From Anaerorhabdus sp964386325 (lineage in GTDB: Bacteria; Bacillota_I; Bacilli_A; Erysipelotrichales; Erysipelotrichaceae): DNA of 64,000 bases. The stretch covers positions 1 to 64,000 of the forward strand of contig CAYLQY010000006.1 in the NCBI GenBank assembly GCA_964386325.1, given 5' to 3'. Shown one piece after another: positions 41,577 to 50,750 of this stretch; within the stretch, counting starts at the first letter, position 1, and each line of letters opens with the position of its first letter. The position numbers and the translations under genes were made by a program. The notes below the pieces were generated by a model. It worked only from the letters and a program-made list of their open reading frames with translations, did no database searches and was not told the origin of the DNA.

Positions 41577-43965
41577 AGAAGAGTTTATCAATGAGTTTGA
41601 ATTAAGAATTGCCGAGATGTATGGTCGTTCAGTTGAACAATCACATCGTACAGAAAAATACATGGCTTTGGGTGAAATGGTTCGCGAATATGCAAGCCTT
41701 AACTGGAAAGCAACAAAAGAAGAAGTTGCGAAAAATGAAGACAAACAAATGTTTTATTTTTCAATGGAATTTCTTATTGGAAGATTACTTACAAATAACT
41801 TAATGAATCTTGGAATTTACAATACTGTTAAAGATGGATTACAAGAATTAGGAATTGATATTAATGAACTTGAAGATTTAGAATCTGATGCAGGTTTAGG
41901 CAATGGTGGATTAGGCCGTTTAGCAGCTTGTTTTCTTGATTCATTAGCATCACTTCAACTTCCAGGAAATGGTAACTGTATTCGTTATCAATACGGTTTA
42001 TTTAGACAAAAAATTGATCAAGATGGTAATCAAATTGAAGTGCCTGATCAATGGTTAAAACTTGGAAATATTTGGGAAGTTCGCAAACCAAAACATGCGG
42101 TAAATGTAAAGTTTTGGGGACATGTGAATGTATCACAAGATCAAGAAGGAAAATTCCATTTTGATCATGTTGATGCAGAAAACATTTTAGCTGTTCCTTA
42201 TGATATGCCAGTAATTGGCAAAGGTACAAAAGAAACGAATACACTTCGTTTGTGGTCAGCGGAAGCAAGTGATATTTTACCTTCTAACAAAGACTTTAGA
42301 AAATACTTAGCGGAAGTACAAGAAATTTGTTTGAATGTATATCCAGATGATTCTACACCAGAAGGAAAAATACTTCGTCTTAAGCAACAATATTTCTTTG
42401 TTTGTGCAGGGTTAAATGCAATTATTCGTGCACATTTAAGAGTTTATCCAAACCTGGATAATTTAGCAGATAAAGTAGCGATTCAATTAAATGATACTCA
42501 CCCTGTATTAGCAATTCCTGAATTGATGCGTATCTTGATGGATGATTATGGCTATGAATGGATGGATGCGTGGAATATGGTTGTTAAGGTTATGGCTTAT
42601 ACAAATCATACAATTCTTCAAGAAGCATTAGAAAAATGGCCAGTGGATTATATAAGAAATTTATTACCACGTATCTATATGATTATTGAAGAAATTAATA
42701 ATCGTTTCCAAAATAAGATTGCGATTGAATATCCTGGTGACAGTGATATGGCACATCGTGTTGAAATTATTCGTGATGATCAAGTACATATGGCTAATTT
42801 AGCGGTAATTGGTAGTCATAGTATTAATGGGGTTGCCAAGATTCATAGCGAAATTATTAAACGTGACTTGTTTAAAGATTTTGTGAAGATTTATCCAGAA
42901 CGTTTTAACAATAAAACAAATGGAATTACTCAACGTCGTTGGTTATATTATTCAAATCCACAGCTTACTAAATTAATTAGCAAGACAATCGGGTCAGAGT
43001 TTATTGAAGATTTTGAAAAAATTGAAGATTTAATGAATCATGTGGATGATAAGGATCTTCAACAAGAATTCTTACATGTTAAGCAACAACGCAAAGAAAT
43101 TTTGGTTGAGGAAATTAAAAATAGAACAGGAATACTTGTAGATAGCACAAGTATCTTCGATGTTCAAGCAAAACGTCTCCATGCGTATAAACGTCAATTG
43201 TTGAATGTGTTGCATATTATTTATCAATATCAACGTATAAAGAGTGATCCAACATACACAATTCATCCGCGAACATATATCTTTGCGGCAAAAGCTGCAC
43301 CAGCATATGTATTTGCGAAGAAAGTTATTAAATTAATTAATAAATTATCAGTTGTGATTAATAATGACCCTGCCGTTAAAGGGATGATTAAAGTAGTATT
43401 TATTCCAAATTATAGTGTTTCTTTAGCGGAAGTATTAATGAATGCAGCAGATGTATCTGAACAAATTTCTACTGCGGGTAAAGAAGCAAGTGGAACAGGT
43501 AATATGAAATTCATGATGAATGGGGCAATTACACTTGGAACACTTGATGGCGCAAATGTAGAAATTGATGAATTAGTAGGTCGAGAAAATGATGTAATAT
43601 TCGGATTAACAGTTGAAGAAGTTACAGCACTTAAGCCATATTATCGTGCAAGAAATTATTATGATAATGATCCACGAATTCGTGGCGCTGTTGACTCGTT
43701 AGTTGATGGTACATGGTCAAGTGATCCAAATGAATTTAAAGTTATTGTAGATGATTTATTATACCGTAATGATGAATATCTTGTATTAGCTGATTTTGAT
43801 GCATACGTGAAAGCCCAAGAAACTATTGAACAGAAGTATTTGAACAAAGAAGAATGGGCTAAATCATGTCTTGTAAATGTGGCAAAATCACATTTCTTCT
43901 CAAGTGATAGAACAATCAATCAATATGCAGAAGATATATGGCATATTCGTCCAATTAAAATATAG
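41563..43965 (+). CDS. glgP: Glycogen phosphorylase
   Basis: It releases glucose 1-phosphate from glycogen ends, using pyridoxal phosphate. The cofactor lysine is K649 in GTGNMKF, and LDGANVEI follows. The N-terminal motif YFSMEFLIGR and the central GNGGLGRLAACFLDS are in place. Its 800 residues match the family. The ribosome site AAAGGAG lies within glgB. The order glgB-glgP without glgC, glgD or glgA is unusual; glgC begins at the window end. Confidence 0.97.
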   Translation: MFTNKEEFINEFELRIAEMYGRSVEQSHRTEKYMALGEMVREYASLNWKATKEEVAKNEDKQMFYFSMEFLIGRLLTNNLMNLGIYNTVKDGLQELGIDINELEDLESDAGLGNGGLGRLAACFLDSLASLQLPGNGNCIRYQYGLFRQKIDQDGNQIEVPDQWLKLGNIWEVRKPKHAVNVKFWGHVNVSQDQEGKFHFDHVDAENILAVPYDMPVIGKGTKETNTLRLWSAEASDILPSNKDFRKYLAEVQEICLNVYPDDSTPEGKILRLKQQYFFVCAGLNAIIRAHLRVYPNLDNLADKVAIQLNDTHPVLAIPELMRILMDDYGYEWMDAWNMVVKVMAYTNHTILQEALEKWPVDYIRNLLPRIYMIIEEINNRFQNKIAIEYPGDSDMAHRVEIIRDDQVHMANLAVIGSHSINGVAKIHSEIIKRDLFKDFVKIYPERFNNKTNGITQRRWLYYSNPQLTKLISKTIGSEFIEDFEKIEDLMNHVDDKDLQQEFLHVKQQRKEILVEEIKNRTGILVDSTSIFDVQAKRLHAYKRQLLNVLHIIYQYQRIKSDPTYTIHPRTYIFAAKAAPAYVFAKKVIKLINKLSVVINNDPAVKGMIKVVFIPNYSVSLAEVLMNAADVSEQISTAGKEASGTGNMKFMMNGAITLGTLDGANVEIDELVGRENDVIFGLTVEEVTALKPYYRARNYYDNDPRIRGAVDSLVDGTWSSDPNEFKVIVDDLLYRNDEYLVLADFDAYVKAQETIEQKYLNKEEWAKSCLVNVAKSHFFSSDRTINQYAEDIWHIRPIKI

Positions 43966-43998
43966 TAAGGTAATTTATACAAATCATAAATAAGTGTG

Positions 43999-44025
43999 AA
44001 AAAGGTATGTTAAATACCTTTTTTT
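43999..44025 (+). terminator. Terminator of glgB-glgP
   Basis: Ten-base perfect arms 43999-44008 and 44014-44023 around a five-base loop, with seven T from 44019 on. Confidence 0.85.
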
Positions 44026-44144
44026 CATTATAAGTAAAGAGGTAAAAAGTAGCTCAATATAGATAATAAAATCACAAGTAAAAATATTTTTGCAAATTGT
44101 AAATCATATAACCACTATATAACTATTATTCTGTATTATATAAC

Positions 44145-44163
44145 AGTCATATAAAATATGACT
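44145..44163. promoter_or_regulatory. Inverted repeat upstream of the surface protein gene
   Basis: AGTCATAT at 44145-44152 and ATATGACT at 44156-44163 are perfect eight-base arms with a three-base spacer. It lies 20 bases before the start codon, close to where transcription would begin (TATTAT at about 44134). It may be an operator or a small RNA hairpin near the ribosome site. Confidence 0.45.
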
Positions 44164-44182
44164 CGTTAAGTGAGGTAGTTAT

Positions 44183-45523
44183 ATGAAAAAATTAAATCAT
44201 AGTATTCTTAAAAATATTTTAGCCGTAATTCTTACCTTTGGGTTATGCACAAATTATTCAATGTTTGTGTTTGCGGAAAGTAATAGTAATGAAGGAATAG
44301 GAAACAAAGAAGCTGTAATTGAAGAAGTTGATACTGTAACAACACAACAAGTAAACGCACAGACTATGAAAATTGATTTTATTAGCGGTGGTAACGGAAG
44401 TTTAGAAGGAACAGTTTCATTTATGTCTCCAACGCGTGAAGTCTTTGAAACAGTTGTTACATCAGTTCCAACACCAAAAGCAGATGAAGGTTATGAATTT
44501 GAAGGCTGGTATTGGGATGGAAAGAAGATTGGTGAAACAGCAGAAGAAGTATATCAAACATTTAGACGCGGAGTAATACCTGACATTATGGTAATTACTG
44601 CAAACTTCAAACCCGTTTCACAAAATGAAATACCTAACCCAATAGTATACGCAGTAAATTTCATTGCTGAATCAGACGGGGTATTAGTAGGTCAAACTAA
44701 ATTTGATGGTACTAAACCAGATATGTTTGTAAACATCGTAACAGCAATTCCTGAACCACAAGCAAATGATGGATTTAGATTTGAAGGATGGTATTGGGAT
44801 GGAAAGAAGATTGGTGAAACAGCAGAAGAAGTATATCAAACATTTAGACGCGGAATTGTTTCACAAAATTTAACAATAGTGGCAAAGTTTGTAGAAAATG
44901 ATACTACACCAACGCCGACTCCAACGCCGACTCCAACACCGACACCAATACCAACACCAACACCGACACCAACACCAACACCACCAACAGTTACACCAAC
45001 GCCAGGACCTGTTCAACCAACACCACCAGAACCACCTGTTGTAGAAGAAAATACACAACCAGTTGTTAATGTGCCAAATCAAGGAGAACAAAATGCACCT
45101 ATTATTCCAGAGAATAATACCGAAACAATCGTTGATGATGTAACTCCAGAAACTGTAGTTGATAACAATATTGAAACAGTTGAGGAAGAAGTTACACCAC
45201 TTGCAACAAACCAAGATACTTGGGCATTGATAAACTTGATTGTAACAGTTGTAACTATTATATTGGCACTTCTTATAATGTTTAAAAAGAAAACAGAAGA
45301 TGAAGAAACTGGCAAGACAAAAAAGAATGTAAAAATTATTGGATTACTACTAGCAATCATTACTACAGTACTATTCTTTGTAACAGAAGATATGCGTAAT
45401 GTGATGGTTCTTGTTGATGAGTGGACAATCATTATGCTTATACTTGGCTTAGCTCAAGTAGCAGCGATGTTCATGCGTTTCAATAATAAAGAAGAAGTAA
45501 TTGAAAATACAAATATTCAATAG
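44183..45523 (+). CDS. Surface protein with two InlB-like repeats, Pro-Thr stalk and C-terminal membrane segments
   Basis: A signal peptide ends near residue 31 (FVFA). Two copies of a 94-residue unit follow (about 62-146 and 156-240), each ending in FEGWYWDGKKIGETAEEV and resembling the B repeat of internalin-like proteins. Residues 241-286 are almost pure Thr-Pro, a likely wall-spanning stalk. There is no LPxTG; the end has three hydrophobic segments (about 347-367, 384-401, 414-432) with the conserved-looking VTEDMRNVMVLVDEWTI between the last two. A role in adhesion is likely but not shown. A terminator follows. Confidence 0.8.
   Translation: MKKLNHSILKNILAVILTFGLCTNYSMFVFAESNSNEGIGNKEAVIEEVDTVTTQQVNAQTMKIDFISGGNGSLEGTVSFMSPTREVFETVVTSVPTPKADEGYEFEGWYWDGKKIGETAEEVYQTFRRGVIPDIMVITANFKPVSQNEIPNPIVYAVNFIAESDGVLVGQTKFDGTKPDMFVNIVTAIPEPQANDGFRFEGWYWDGKKIGETAEEVYQTFRRGIVSQNLTIVAKFVENDTTPTPTPTPTPTPTPIPTPTPTPTPTPPTVTPTPGPVQPTPPEPPVVEENTQPVVNVPNQGEQNAPIIPENNTETIVDDVTPETVVDNNIETVEEEVTPLATNQDTWALINLIVTVVTIILALLIMFKKKTEDEETGKTKKNVKIIGLLLAIITTVLFFVTEDMRNVMVLVDEWTIIMLILGLAQVAAMFMRFNNKEEVIENTNIQ
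44498..44572 (+). repeat. 75-bp direct repeat, copy 1
   Basis: It differs from copy 2 (44780-44854) at one base out of 75. Both code for the end of the InlB-like repeat unit. The rest of the 282-base unit has diverged far more. Confidence 0.9.
44780..44854 (+). repeat. 75-bp direct repeat, copy 2
   Basis: Copy of 44498-44572 at a distance of 282 bases, exactly 94 codons. The near-identity within diverged flanks suggests gene conversion or recent partial duplication. Confidence 0.9.
44908..45000 (+). repeat. Pro-Thr codon repeat tract
   Basis: Tandem six-base units of the type CCAACR/CCGACW code for Thr-Pro pairs. Gain or loss of units would keep the frame and change only the stalk length. 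Confidence 0.85.
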
Positions 45524-45530
45524 AAATAAG

Positions 45531-45556
45531 AAAGTCGATTAAGAATCGGCTTTTTT
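45531..45556 (+). terminator. Terminator of the surface protein gene
   Basis: Ten-base arms 45531-45540 and 45544-45553 pair with one G-U around a three-base loop; six T at 45551-45556. Confidence 0.85.
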
Positions 45557-45558
45557 AG

Positions 45559-45587
45559 TTGACAAGAAAACTTGGCAGTGATAAAGT
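45559..45587 (+). promoter_or_regulatory. Promoter of the XRE-DUF3169-ABC operon
   Basis: TTGACA at 45559-45564, a 17-base spacer and TAAAGT at 45582-45587. It is flanked by two copies of a palindromic operator. Confidence 0.7.
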
Positions 45588-45610
45588 AATCATGACAAGA
45601 AAACTTGTCA
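45560..45610. promoter_or_regulatory. Two tandem palindromic operators
   Basis: TGACAAGAAAACTTGTCA at 45593-45610 is a perfect 18-base palindrome with a four-base centre. A second copy at 45560-45577 differs at one base. Centres are 33 bases apart, about three helix turns. The first covers the -35 and the second the start of transcription, as expected for a repressor encoded downstream. Confidence 0.8.
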
Positions 45611-45626
45611 CGGGAAAGGAGTTCTT

Positions 45627-45839
45627 ATGCCTTTAGTAAACAAAGTTAAGGAATACCGTGTAGCTGCCGGTATTAACCAACAAGAGTTTGGCCGACTCGT
45701 TGGTGTGTCTCGACAAACAATTAGTTCGATAGAGTGTGGAGACTATCACCCAAGTGTATTGGTAGCACTTAAAATAGCGAAAATTTTAAAAGTTTCAGTA
45801 GAAGAAATTTTTGAATTTGAGGAGGATAGTAATGAGTAG
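45627..45839 (+). CDS. Small XRE-family repressor
   Basis: The 70-residue protein is a bare Cro-type helix-turn-helix (INQQEFGRLVGVSRQTISSI) with a short C-terminal tail, like YozG of Bacillus. It overlaps the next gene by eight bases. It most likely represses this operon through the two palindromes at 45560-45610. No ligand domain is present, so induction must come from a partner protein, perhaps the DUF3169 membrane protein encoded next. Confidence 0.92.
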   Translation: MPLVNKVKEYRVAAGINQQEFGRLVGVSRQTISSIECGDYHPSVLVALKIAKILKVSVEEIFEFEEDSNE

Positions 45840-46602
45840 AAGAAAATCGTTTTGGCGATACATAGGTGTTACACTAATTGCCGCAATTGTTGGTGGTGCT
45901 ATGGGTTATCTAGCGATGAAAAGTCAACAATTTGTTTGGAGTTTACAAGGACTTTTTAAAACAATACCGGTTGTCTTTTGTACCCTTTTCCTAATCACTC
46001 TAATTATTGTTACAATAGTAACTATTTTTAAATATAATAAAGGGAAAAAATACTTAAAATTGATAGATGATGACGATGAAGATATCTTTCTTCTTGCGGA
46101 TAAAGAATTTTCATTAGCAACAACACTAAATTCTTTTGGGCAAATTTTGGGAATGATTGGTTTAGGATTAGTTATTCCTGTGATGAATGAATGGCGTTTA
46201 GCGGATGTAGATGAAATTGCGCCATATCCAATGTTCATTAGTTTAGCATTACTTGTTACCTTTATCGTATATATGGTAATCAGTACAATCATCCATGTGA
46301 AAGCGGTTGATATGATTAAAAAAATCTATCCAGAGAAAAAGGGATATGTACTAGATAAACGATTTGAAAAAACATGGTTGGATAGCTGTGATGAACATGA
46401 GCGAAGAAATATTGGAGAGGCAAGTTACTACGCTTATAAAAATACAAGTAAAGTATTATCTTGGGCAATTGTTATTTCACTTTTTATTGGAATGTTTAAT
46501 TCAATTGCATATGTCTTTGTATTGATTATTGGAGGAGTATGGCTTGTTTTATTTATAAGCTATTCAAAAAAAATAAATGAATTAGAGTTTAAGAAAAAAT
46601 AG
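45832..46602 (+). CDS. DUF3169-like membrane protein
   Basis: The 256-residue protein has about six membrane helices, in pairs near 10-30, 45-67, 100-120, 133-155, 207-225 and 227-245, with a charged loop (LIDDDDEDIFLLADKEF) between the second and third. It resembles DUF3169 proteins that are found beside small XRE regulators. Function is unknown. The start at 45832 follows GAGGAGG; the frame from 45811 runs into the preceding gene. ABC-2 exporter genes follow. Confidence 0.75.
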   Translation: MSRRKSFWRYIGVTLIAAIVGGAMGYLAMKSQQFVWSLQGLFKTIPVVFCTLFLITLIIVTIVTIFKYNKGKKYLKLIDDDDEDIFLLADKEFSLATTLNSFGQILGMIGLGLVIPVMNEWRLADVDEIAPYPMFISLALLVTFIVYMVISTIIHVKAVDMIKKIYPEKKGYVLDKRFEKTWLDSCDEHERRNIGEASYYAYKNTSKVLSWAIVISLFIGMFNSIAYVFVLIIGGVWLVLFISYSKKINELEFKKK

Positions 46603-46610
46603 AGGGAAAT

Positions 46611-47390
46611 ATGAAAACGATATTAAAAGTAGAAAACTTAAAGAAAACCTTTATCTTGTCAAAGAAACAAATGAAGGTAGCGAAAACAAAAGAAAAGAAG
46701 AAGATTGCCGTTAATGGAATTTCTTTTGAAGCTTATGAAGGTGAAATCTTCGGCTTGTTAGGACCTAATGGTGCTGGTAAGACAACAACATTAAGAATGA
46801 TTTCAACTCTTATTAAACCAGATGGTGGAGATGCGATTGTTGATGGATCAAGCATTGTAAATAATCCTGGTGAAGTACGTGGTAAAATTGGATTTCTTAC
46901 AAGTGAGTTAAAACTTGAAGATTTCTTTACACCTAATTATTTATTCGATTTCTTTAGTGATTTGCATGGTGTAGATCCACAAGTGAGAAATCAAAGAAAA
47001 GAGACATTATTTAAACGCTTTGGCATTGACGAATTTAGAGAAGTTAAAGTGCAAGATTTATCAACAGGGATGAAACAAAAAGTTTCACTTGTTATCTCAC
47101 TTGTACATGATCCAAATATTATAATCTTTGATGAGCCTACTAATGGATTAGATATTTTAACAGCGAAAGTAGTTACTGATTTCTTATTGGAATTACGAGC
47201 ATTAGGAAAGAGTGTTATCGTATCTACACATATCTTTAGTTTAGTTGAAAAGATTTGTGACCGTATTGGTATCATCATTGATGGAAAAATGATTTGTTGT
47301 GATACTCTAGAAAATGTTATGAATGGAGACACAATGGAAAATAGATTCTTTGAAATTTATGAAAGAAACGGAGGAAGAATCGATGCATAA
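46611..47390 (+). CDS. ABC-2 exporter ATPase (NatA-like)
   Basis: The 259-residue ATPase has Walker A GPNGAGKT at 51-58, the signature LSTGMKQK (a variant of LSGGQ as in NatA), Walker B IIIFDEP and the H-loop VSTHIF. It should drive export with the permease encoded next. The substrate may be Na+, a drug or a peptide. It lies nine bases after the DUF3169 gene and overlaps the permease gene by eight bases. Confidence 0.92.
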   Translation: MKTILKVENLKKTFILSKKQMKVAKTKEKKKIAVNGISFEAYEGEIFGLLGPNGAGKTTTLRMISTLIKPDGGDAIVDGSSIVNNPGEVRGKIGFLTSELKLEDFFTPNYLFDFFSDLHGVDPQVRNQRKETLFKRFGIDEFREVKVQDLSTGMKQKVSLVISLVHDPNIIIFDEPTNGLDILTAKVVTDFLLELRALGKSVIVSTHIFSLVEKICDRIGIIIDGKMICCDTLENVMNGDTMENRFFEIYERNGGRIDA

Positions 47391-48537
47391 CATTATAACG
47401 ATTGTTAAGAAAGAATTAGCACGATTCTTTGGCGATAAAAAATTATTTCTATCAACAGTTATTTTACCAGGATTAATGATTTATCTTATCTACTCATTTA
47501 TGGGTGGTGGGTTAATGAGTCAATTCGAAGGTAAAGAAGATTATGTTCCAAAAATTGCGGTATATAACATGCCAGTATCACTTGAAGCAAGTTTTACCAC
47601 AGCAGGTATTCAAGGTTTAAATGATGGTTCTACTATTGATAATGATTTGATTCGTATCGAAAACAAAGAAATTGATGCTGTTGTAAATTTCCCTGAAAAC
47701 TTTGATCAATCGATTATGGATGGAACAGGAGTTCCACTTGTCGAAGTGTATTATAATTCAACAAATACTGAATCAAATAAAATTTATAACGTAATTACTG
47801 CAACACTAAATAACTATGAGAGTTCAATATCGAATGTATTTGATGTGAATGGTGGAACAGCACAATATGACTTAGCTACAGAGAAAGATATCACGGGTCA
47901 AATATTCTCAAGTATGTTACCAATGTTATTAATGATTTTCATCTTTAGTGGATGTATGGGAGTTGCTCCTGAATCAATCGCTGGTGAAAAAGAACGTGGT
48001 ACAATGGCAACATTATTAGCAACACCAATGAAGCGTAGTCAACTTGCGATTGGTAAGATTATCAGTTTAAGTATTATTTCTTTATTAACTGGTTTATCAA
48101 GTTTCTTAGGGACAATTCTTTCATTACCTAAACTAATGGGTGGTGCAATGGACGGTGTTGGTGCGGTAGCATATAGTGCAATGGATTATGGTATGTTATT
48201 GCTTATTGTATTATCAACGATCTTAATTATCATTGCCGCAATTTCAATTATCTCGGCTTATGCAAGTAGTGTTAAGGAAGCTTCAACTGCGATTATGCCA
48301 CTGATGATTGCAGTAATGTTTGTGGGTGTTAGTTCACTAATGATTGGTAATGAAACGCCATCACTTGTTACAGCATTTATTCCTTTGTATAATTGTGTGG
48401 TTGCGATGAATGGAATCTTCTCATTCAATTATCAAATGATTTATATTGTTGTAACATTGGCTTCTAATTTAGTTTATACATTTATATTAGTATTTATTCT
48501 TACTAAAATGTTTAATAGTGAAAAGTGCATGTTTTAA
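47383..48537 (+). CDS. ABC-2 exporter permease (NatB-like)
   Basis: The 384-residue permease has an N-terminal membrane helix (about 20-40), a large outer domain (about 50-170) and five more helices at the C-terminal half, with the conserved AGEKERGTMATLLATP stretch of ABC-2 proteins. The start at 47383 follows GGAGG; the longer frame from 47323 would lie within the ATPase gene. It closes the operon, and a terminator follows one base after the stop. Confidence 0.92.
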   Translation: MHNIITIVKKELARFFGDKKLFLSTVILPGLMIYLIYSFMGGGLMSQFEGKEDYVPKIAVYNMPVSLEASFTTAGIQGLNDGSTIDNDLIRIENKEIDAVVNFPENFDQSIMDGTGVPLVEVYYNSTNTESNKIYNVITATLNNYESSISNVFDVNGGTAQYDLATEKDITGQIFSSMLPMLLMIFIFSGCMGVAPESIAGEKERGTMATLLATPMKRSQLAIGKIISLSIISLLTGLSSFLGTILSLPKLMGGAMDGVGAVAYSAMDYGMLLLIVLSTILIIIAAISIISAYASSVKEASTAIMPLMIAVMFVGVSSLMIGNETPSLVTAFIPLYNCVVAMNGIFSFNYQMIYIVVTLASNLVYTFILVFILTKMFNSEKCMF

Positions 48538-48556
48538 GGGTCGAAAGACCCTTTTT
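48536..48556 (+). terminator. Terminator of the XRE-ABC operon
   Basis: Seven-base perfect arms 48536-48542 and 48547-48553 with a GAAA tetraloop; five T at 48552-48556. Confidence 0.85.
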
Positions 48557-48577
48557 CTTTTCCTGGTTTTGTGGAGA

Positions 48578-48586
48578 TGTTATAAT
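48578..48586 (+). promoter_or_regulatory. Extended -10 promoter of pulA
   Basis: TGT followed by TATAAT at 48581-48586. Transcription would begin near 48592, leaving a leader of only about 14 bases. Confidence 0.5.
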
Positions 48587-48605
48587 GGTGTCGTGAGGAT
48601 TTAAT

Positions 48606-50738
48606 ATGGAAAAAGAACATAGTATACAGGCGTATTTAGATGATTTTGGGAAAGTTCATGTACTTGTCTCCCATCGTTTTTATAATGGCAAAGTAGATTC
48701 CTTTTATATAAAAGATGAGTTTGGTAATTGTAGTGAATGTATTATCCGAGGTTTAATCAATGGACCAAATGTTTCAACATATGATTGTACAGTTCCAGCT
48801 GAACTTAATTTTGGAACACAATATACAATTGTTGATAATCATGGTTTTCAAGCACCACTAGAAATTCGTTTCATTGTACGTACCCAGCAATTTGAAGAGA
48901 TGTTTGAATATGCAGGGGATGATTTAGGGTGCTCATATTCAAAGAATGAAACAAAATTCGCTGTATGGGCGCCAACCGCTACAAAAGTAATTGTATCTAT
49001 TCGTCAAGATCAAAAAGAAATGAATGTTGTCATGAAAAGAACAGATAAAGGTGTTTATCGTGCAACCGTTAATGCTGACCTTCAAGCTGCTACTTATGTT
49101 TATTTAGTTTCAGTGAATGGTGAAGTTGTTGAAAGTACAGATCCTTATGCACTTTCATGTACTTCTAATGGTAGACGAAGTGCCGTTATCGATTTAAACG
49201 AACTTAAGCGTAAGCAATTCAATTTACCTAAACTTAATAGCCCAATTGATGCAGTTTTATATGAATGTAGTGTACGTGATATGACTTCTAGTTCGACAAG
49301 TGGTTCACATTTCAATAAGAAATTTAAAGGGTTGATTGAGCCTAATACGCGTAATAATGGAAGACATACAGGATATGATTATATTCGTTTATTAGGAATA
49401 ACACATGTCCAATTACTACCTGCTTTTGATTTTGCAACAGTGGATGAAGATAGTCCTAATCGCCAATACAATTGGGGATATGATCCGTTGAATTTCTTTT
49501 GTCCGGAAGGTTCATTTAGTATGGATCCAAATGACCCTTTCTTACGTGTACAGGAATTACGTGAAGTTGTAGATGGTTTCCATGAAGCGGGTATTCGTGT
49601 GAATTTAGATTTGGTTTTGAACCATCATTATGATTTAACGATGTCATCATTACAAAAAATAGTGCCATATTACTATTTCAGATACAATGAAAATGGATTA
49701 TTATCCAATGGTTCATTCTGTGGTAATGATACAGATAGTTGCCGTAAAATGACACGTAAGTATTTTATCGACAATATTAAGATGTGGATGAACGTTTATG
49801 GAATTGATGGATTTAGGTTTGATTTAATGGGAATCATCGATGTGGATACCATGAATGAAATTGTGAAAGCTGCAAAACAAATTAAAAAAGAGGTAATGAT
49901 TTATGGGGAAGGTTGGAATTTACCAACCTATTTACCAGAAGATAAAAAAGCCTGTATGTCTAATAATGCCAAAATGCCAGAAGTGGCTCATTTCAATGAT
50001 TACTTTAGAGATTCAATTAAAGGTAAATCAAGTGAAGGAGAGAGCTTTGCAAAGGGTTATTGTACAGGAGATGGGGATTTAATCTTTAATATGGCAAGTT
50101 CACTTGCGGGAAGCGTTAAAGGAAGTGATTGTCATAAAATCTTTTTAGAACCATATCAAACAGTCAACTATGTTGAATGTCATGATAATCAAACATCATG
50201 GGATAAGATTAAAGATTGTTGCAAAGAAGATACGCGCGAAGTACGTATTCAAAAACATAAAATGTTAATTGCAAGTGTGATGTTTGCTCAAGGAATTCCA
50301 TTTCTTCAAGCGGGGCAAGAATTCTGTCGTACAAAGCTTGGTTATCATAATACATTTAATTCAAGTGACTCAATTAATCAAATGGATTGGGATAGAATGA
50401 TACGTTATGAAGACATTGTAAAATATACGAGAACGTGTATCTTACTTCGTAAAAAATTTGAAGCTTTCCGTTTAAAAACAACCGCTGAGATTGAAGAAAA
50501 AGTATCTTTTGATTATATGGATGCGAATGTATTAGTTTATACAATTAATCATCCTGATAGTAAATGGAAATGTCGCGGAATGAAATTGATTTTTAATCCA
50601 TTTGGGGTTGAACGAAATTTACATTTCAATGATAAATTAACGCTTTTAATGGATGAAAATGGATTGCTTAAGAAATCTTTAGTTTCACAAGATATTTTGA
50701 TAAAACCTTACAGTTTACTTGTATGTGCAGTGATGTAA
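48606..50738 (+). CDS. pulA: Type I pullulanase (debranching enzyme)
   Basis: The enzyme hydrolyses alpha-1,6 branches of glycogen, pullulan or limit dextrin. It has an N-terminal beta domain, a CBM48-like domain (about 105-200) and the GH13 barrel. The diagnostic motif YNWGYDP is at 288-294. The catalytic triad is D406 (GFRFD), E435 (IYGEGW) and D527 (VECHDN). No signal peptide is present, so it acts in the cytoplasm, most likely with glgP on internal glycogen or imported maltodextrin. It has 710 residues. It stands alone between two hairpins. Confidence 0.95.
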   Translation: MEKEHSIQAYLDDFGKVHVLVSHRFYNGKVDSFYIKDEFGNCSECIIRGLINGPNVSTYDCTVPAELNFGTQYTIVDNHGFQAPLEIRFIVRTQQFEEMFEYAGDDLGCSYSKNETKFAVWAPTATKVIVSIRQDQKEMNVVMKRTDKGVYRATVNADLQAATYVYLVSVNGEVVESTDPYALSCTSNGRRSAVIDLNELKRKQFNLPKLNSPIDAVLYECSVRDMTSSSTSGSHFNKKFKGLIEPNTRNNGRHTGYDYIRLLGITHVQLLPAFDFATVDEDSPNRQYNWGYDPLNFFCPEGSFSMDPNDPFLRVQELREVVDGFHEAGIRVNLDLVLNHHYDLTMSSLQKIVPYYYFRYNENGLLSNGSFCGNDTDSCRKMTRKYFIDNIKMWMNVYGIDGFRFDLMGIIDVDTMNEIVKAAKQIKKEVMIYGEGWNLPTYLPEDKKACMSNNAKMPEVAHFNDYFRDSIKGKSSEGESFAKGYCTGDGDLIFNMASSLAGSVKGSDCHKIFLEPYQTVNYVECHDNQTSWDKIKDCCKEDTREVRIQKHKMLIASVMFAQGIPFLQAGQEFCRTKLGYHNTFNSSDSINQMDWDRMIRYEDIVKYTRTCILLRKKFEAFRLKTTAEIEEKVSFDYMDANVLVYTINHPDSKWKCRGMKLIFNPFGVERNLHFNDKLTLLMDENGLLKKSLVSQDILIKPYSLLVCAVM

Positions 50739-50750
50739 GCGTAAAATAAA

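Noticed and set aside
44908..45000. Short tandem repeats as a possible CRISPR or satellite
   Set aside because: The units are six bases with no spacers and keep the frame of a Thr-Pro stalk, so they are coding repeats.
45079..45432. 117-codon open frame antisense to the surface protein gene
   Set aside because: It arises from the biased composition of the sense gene. No ribosome site or family match is visible.
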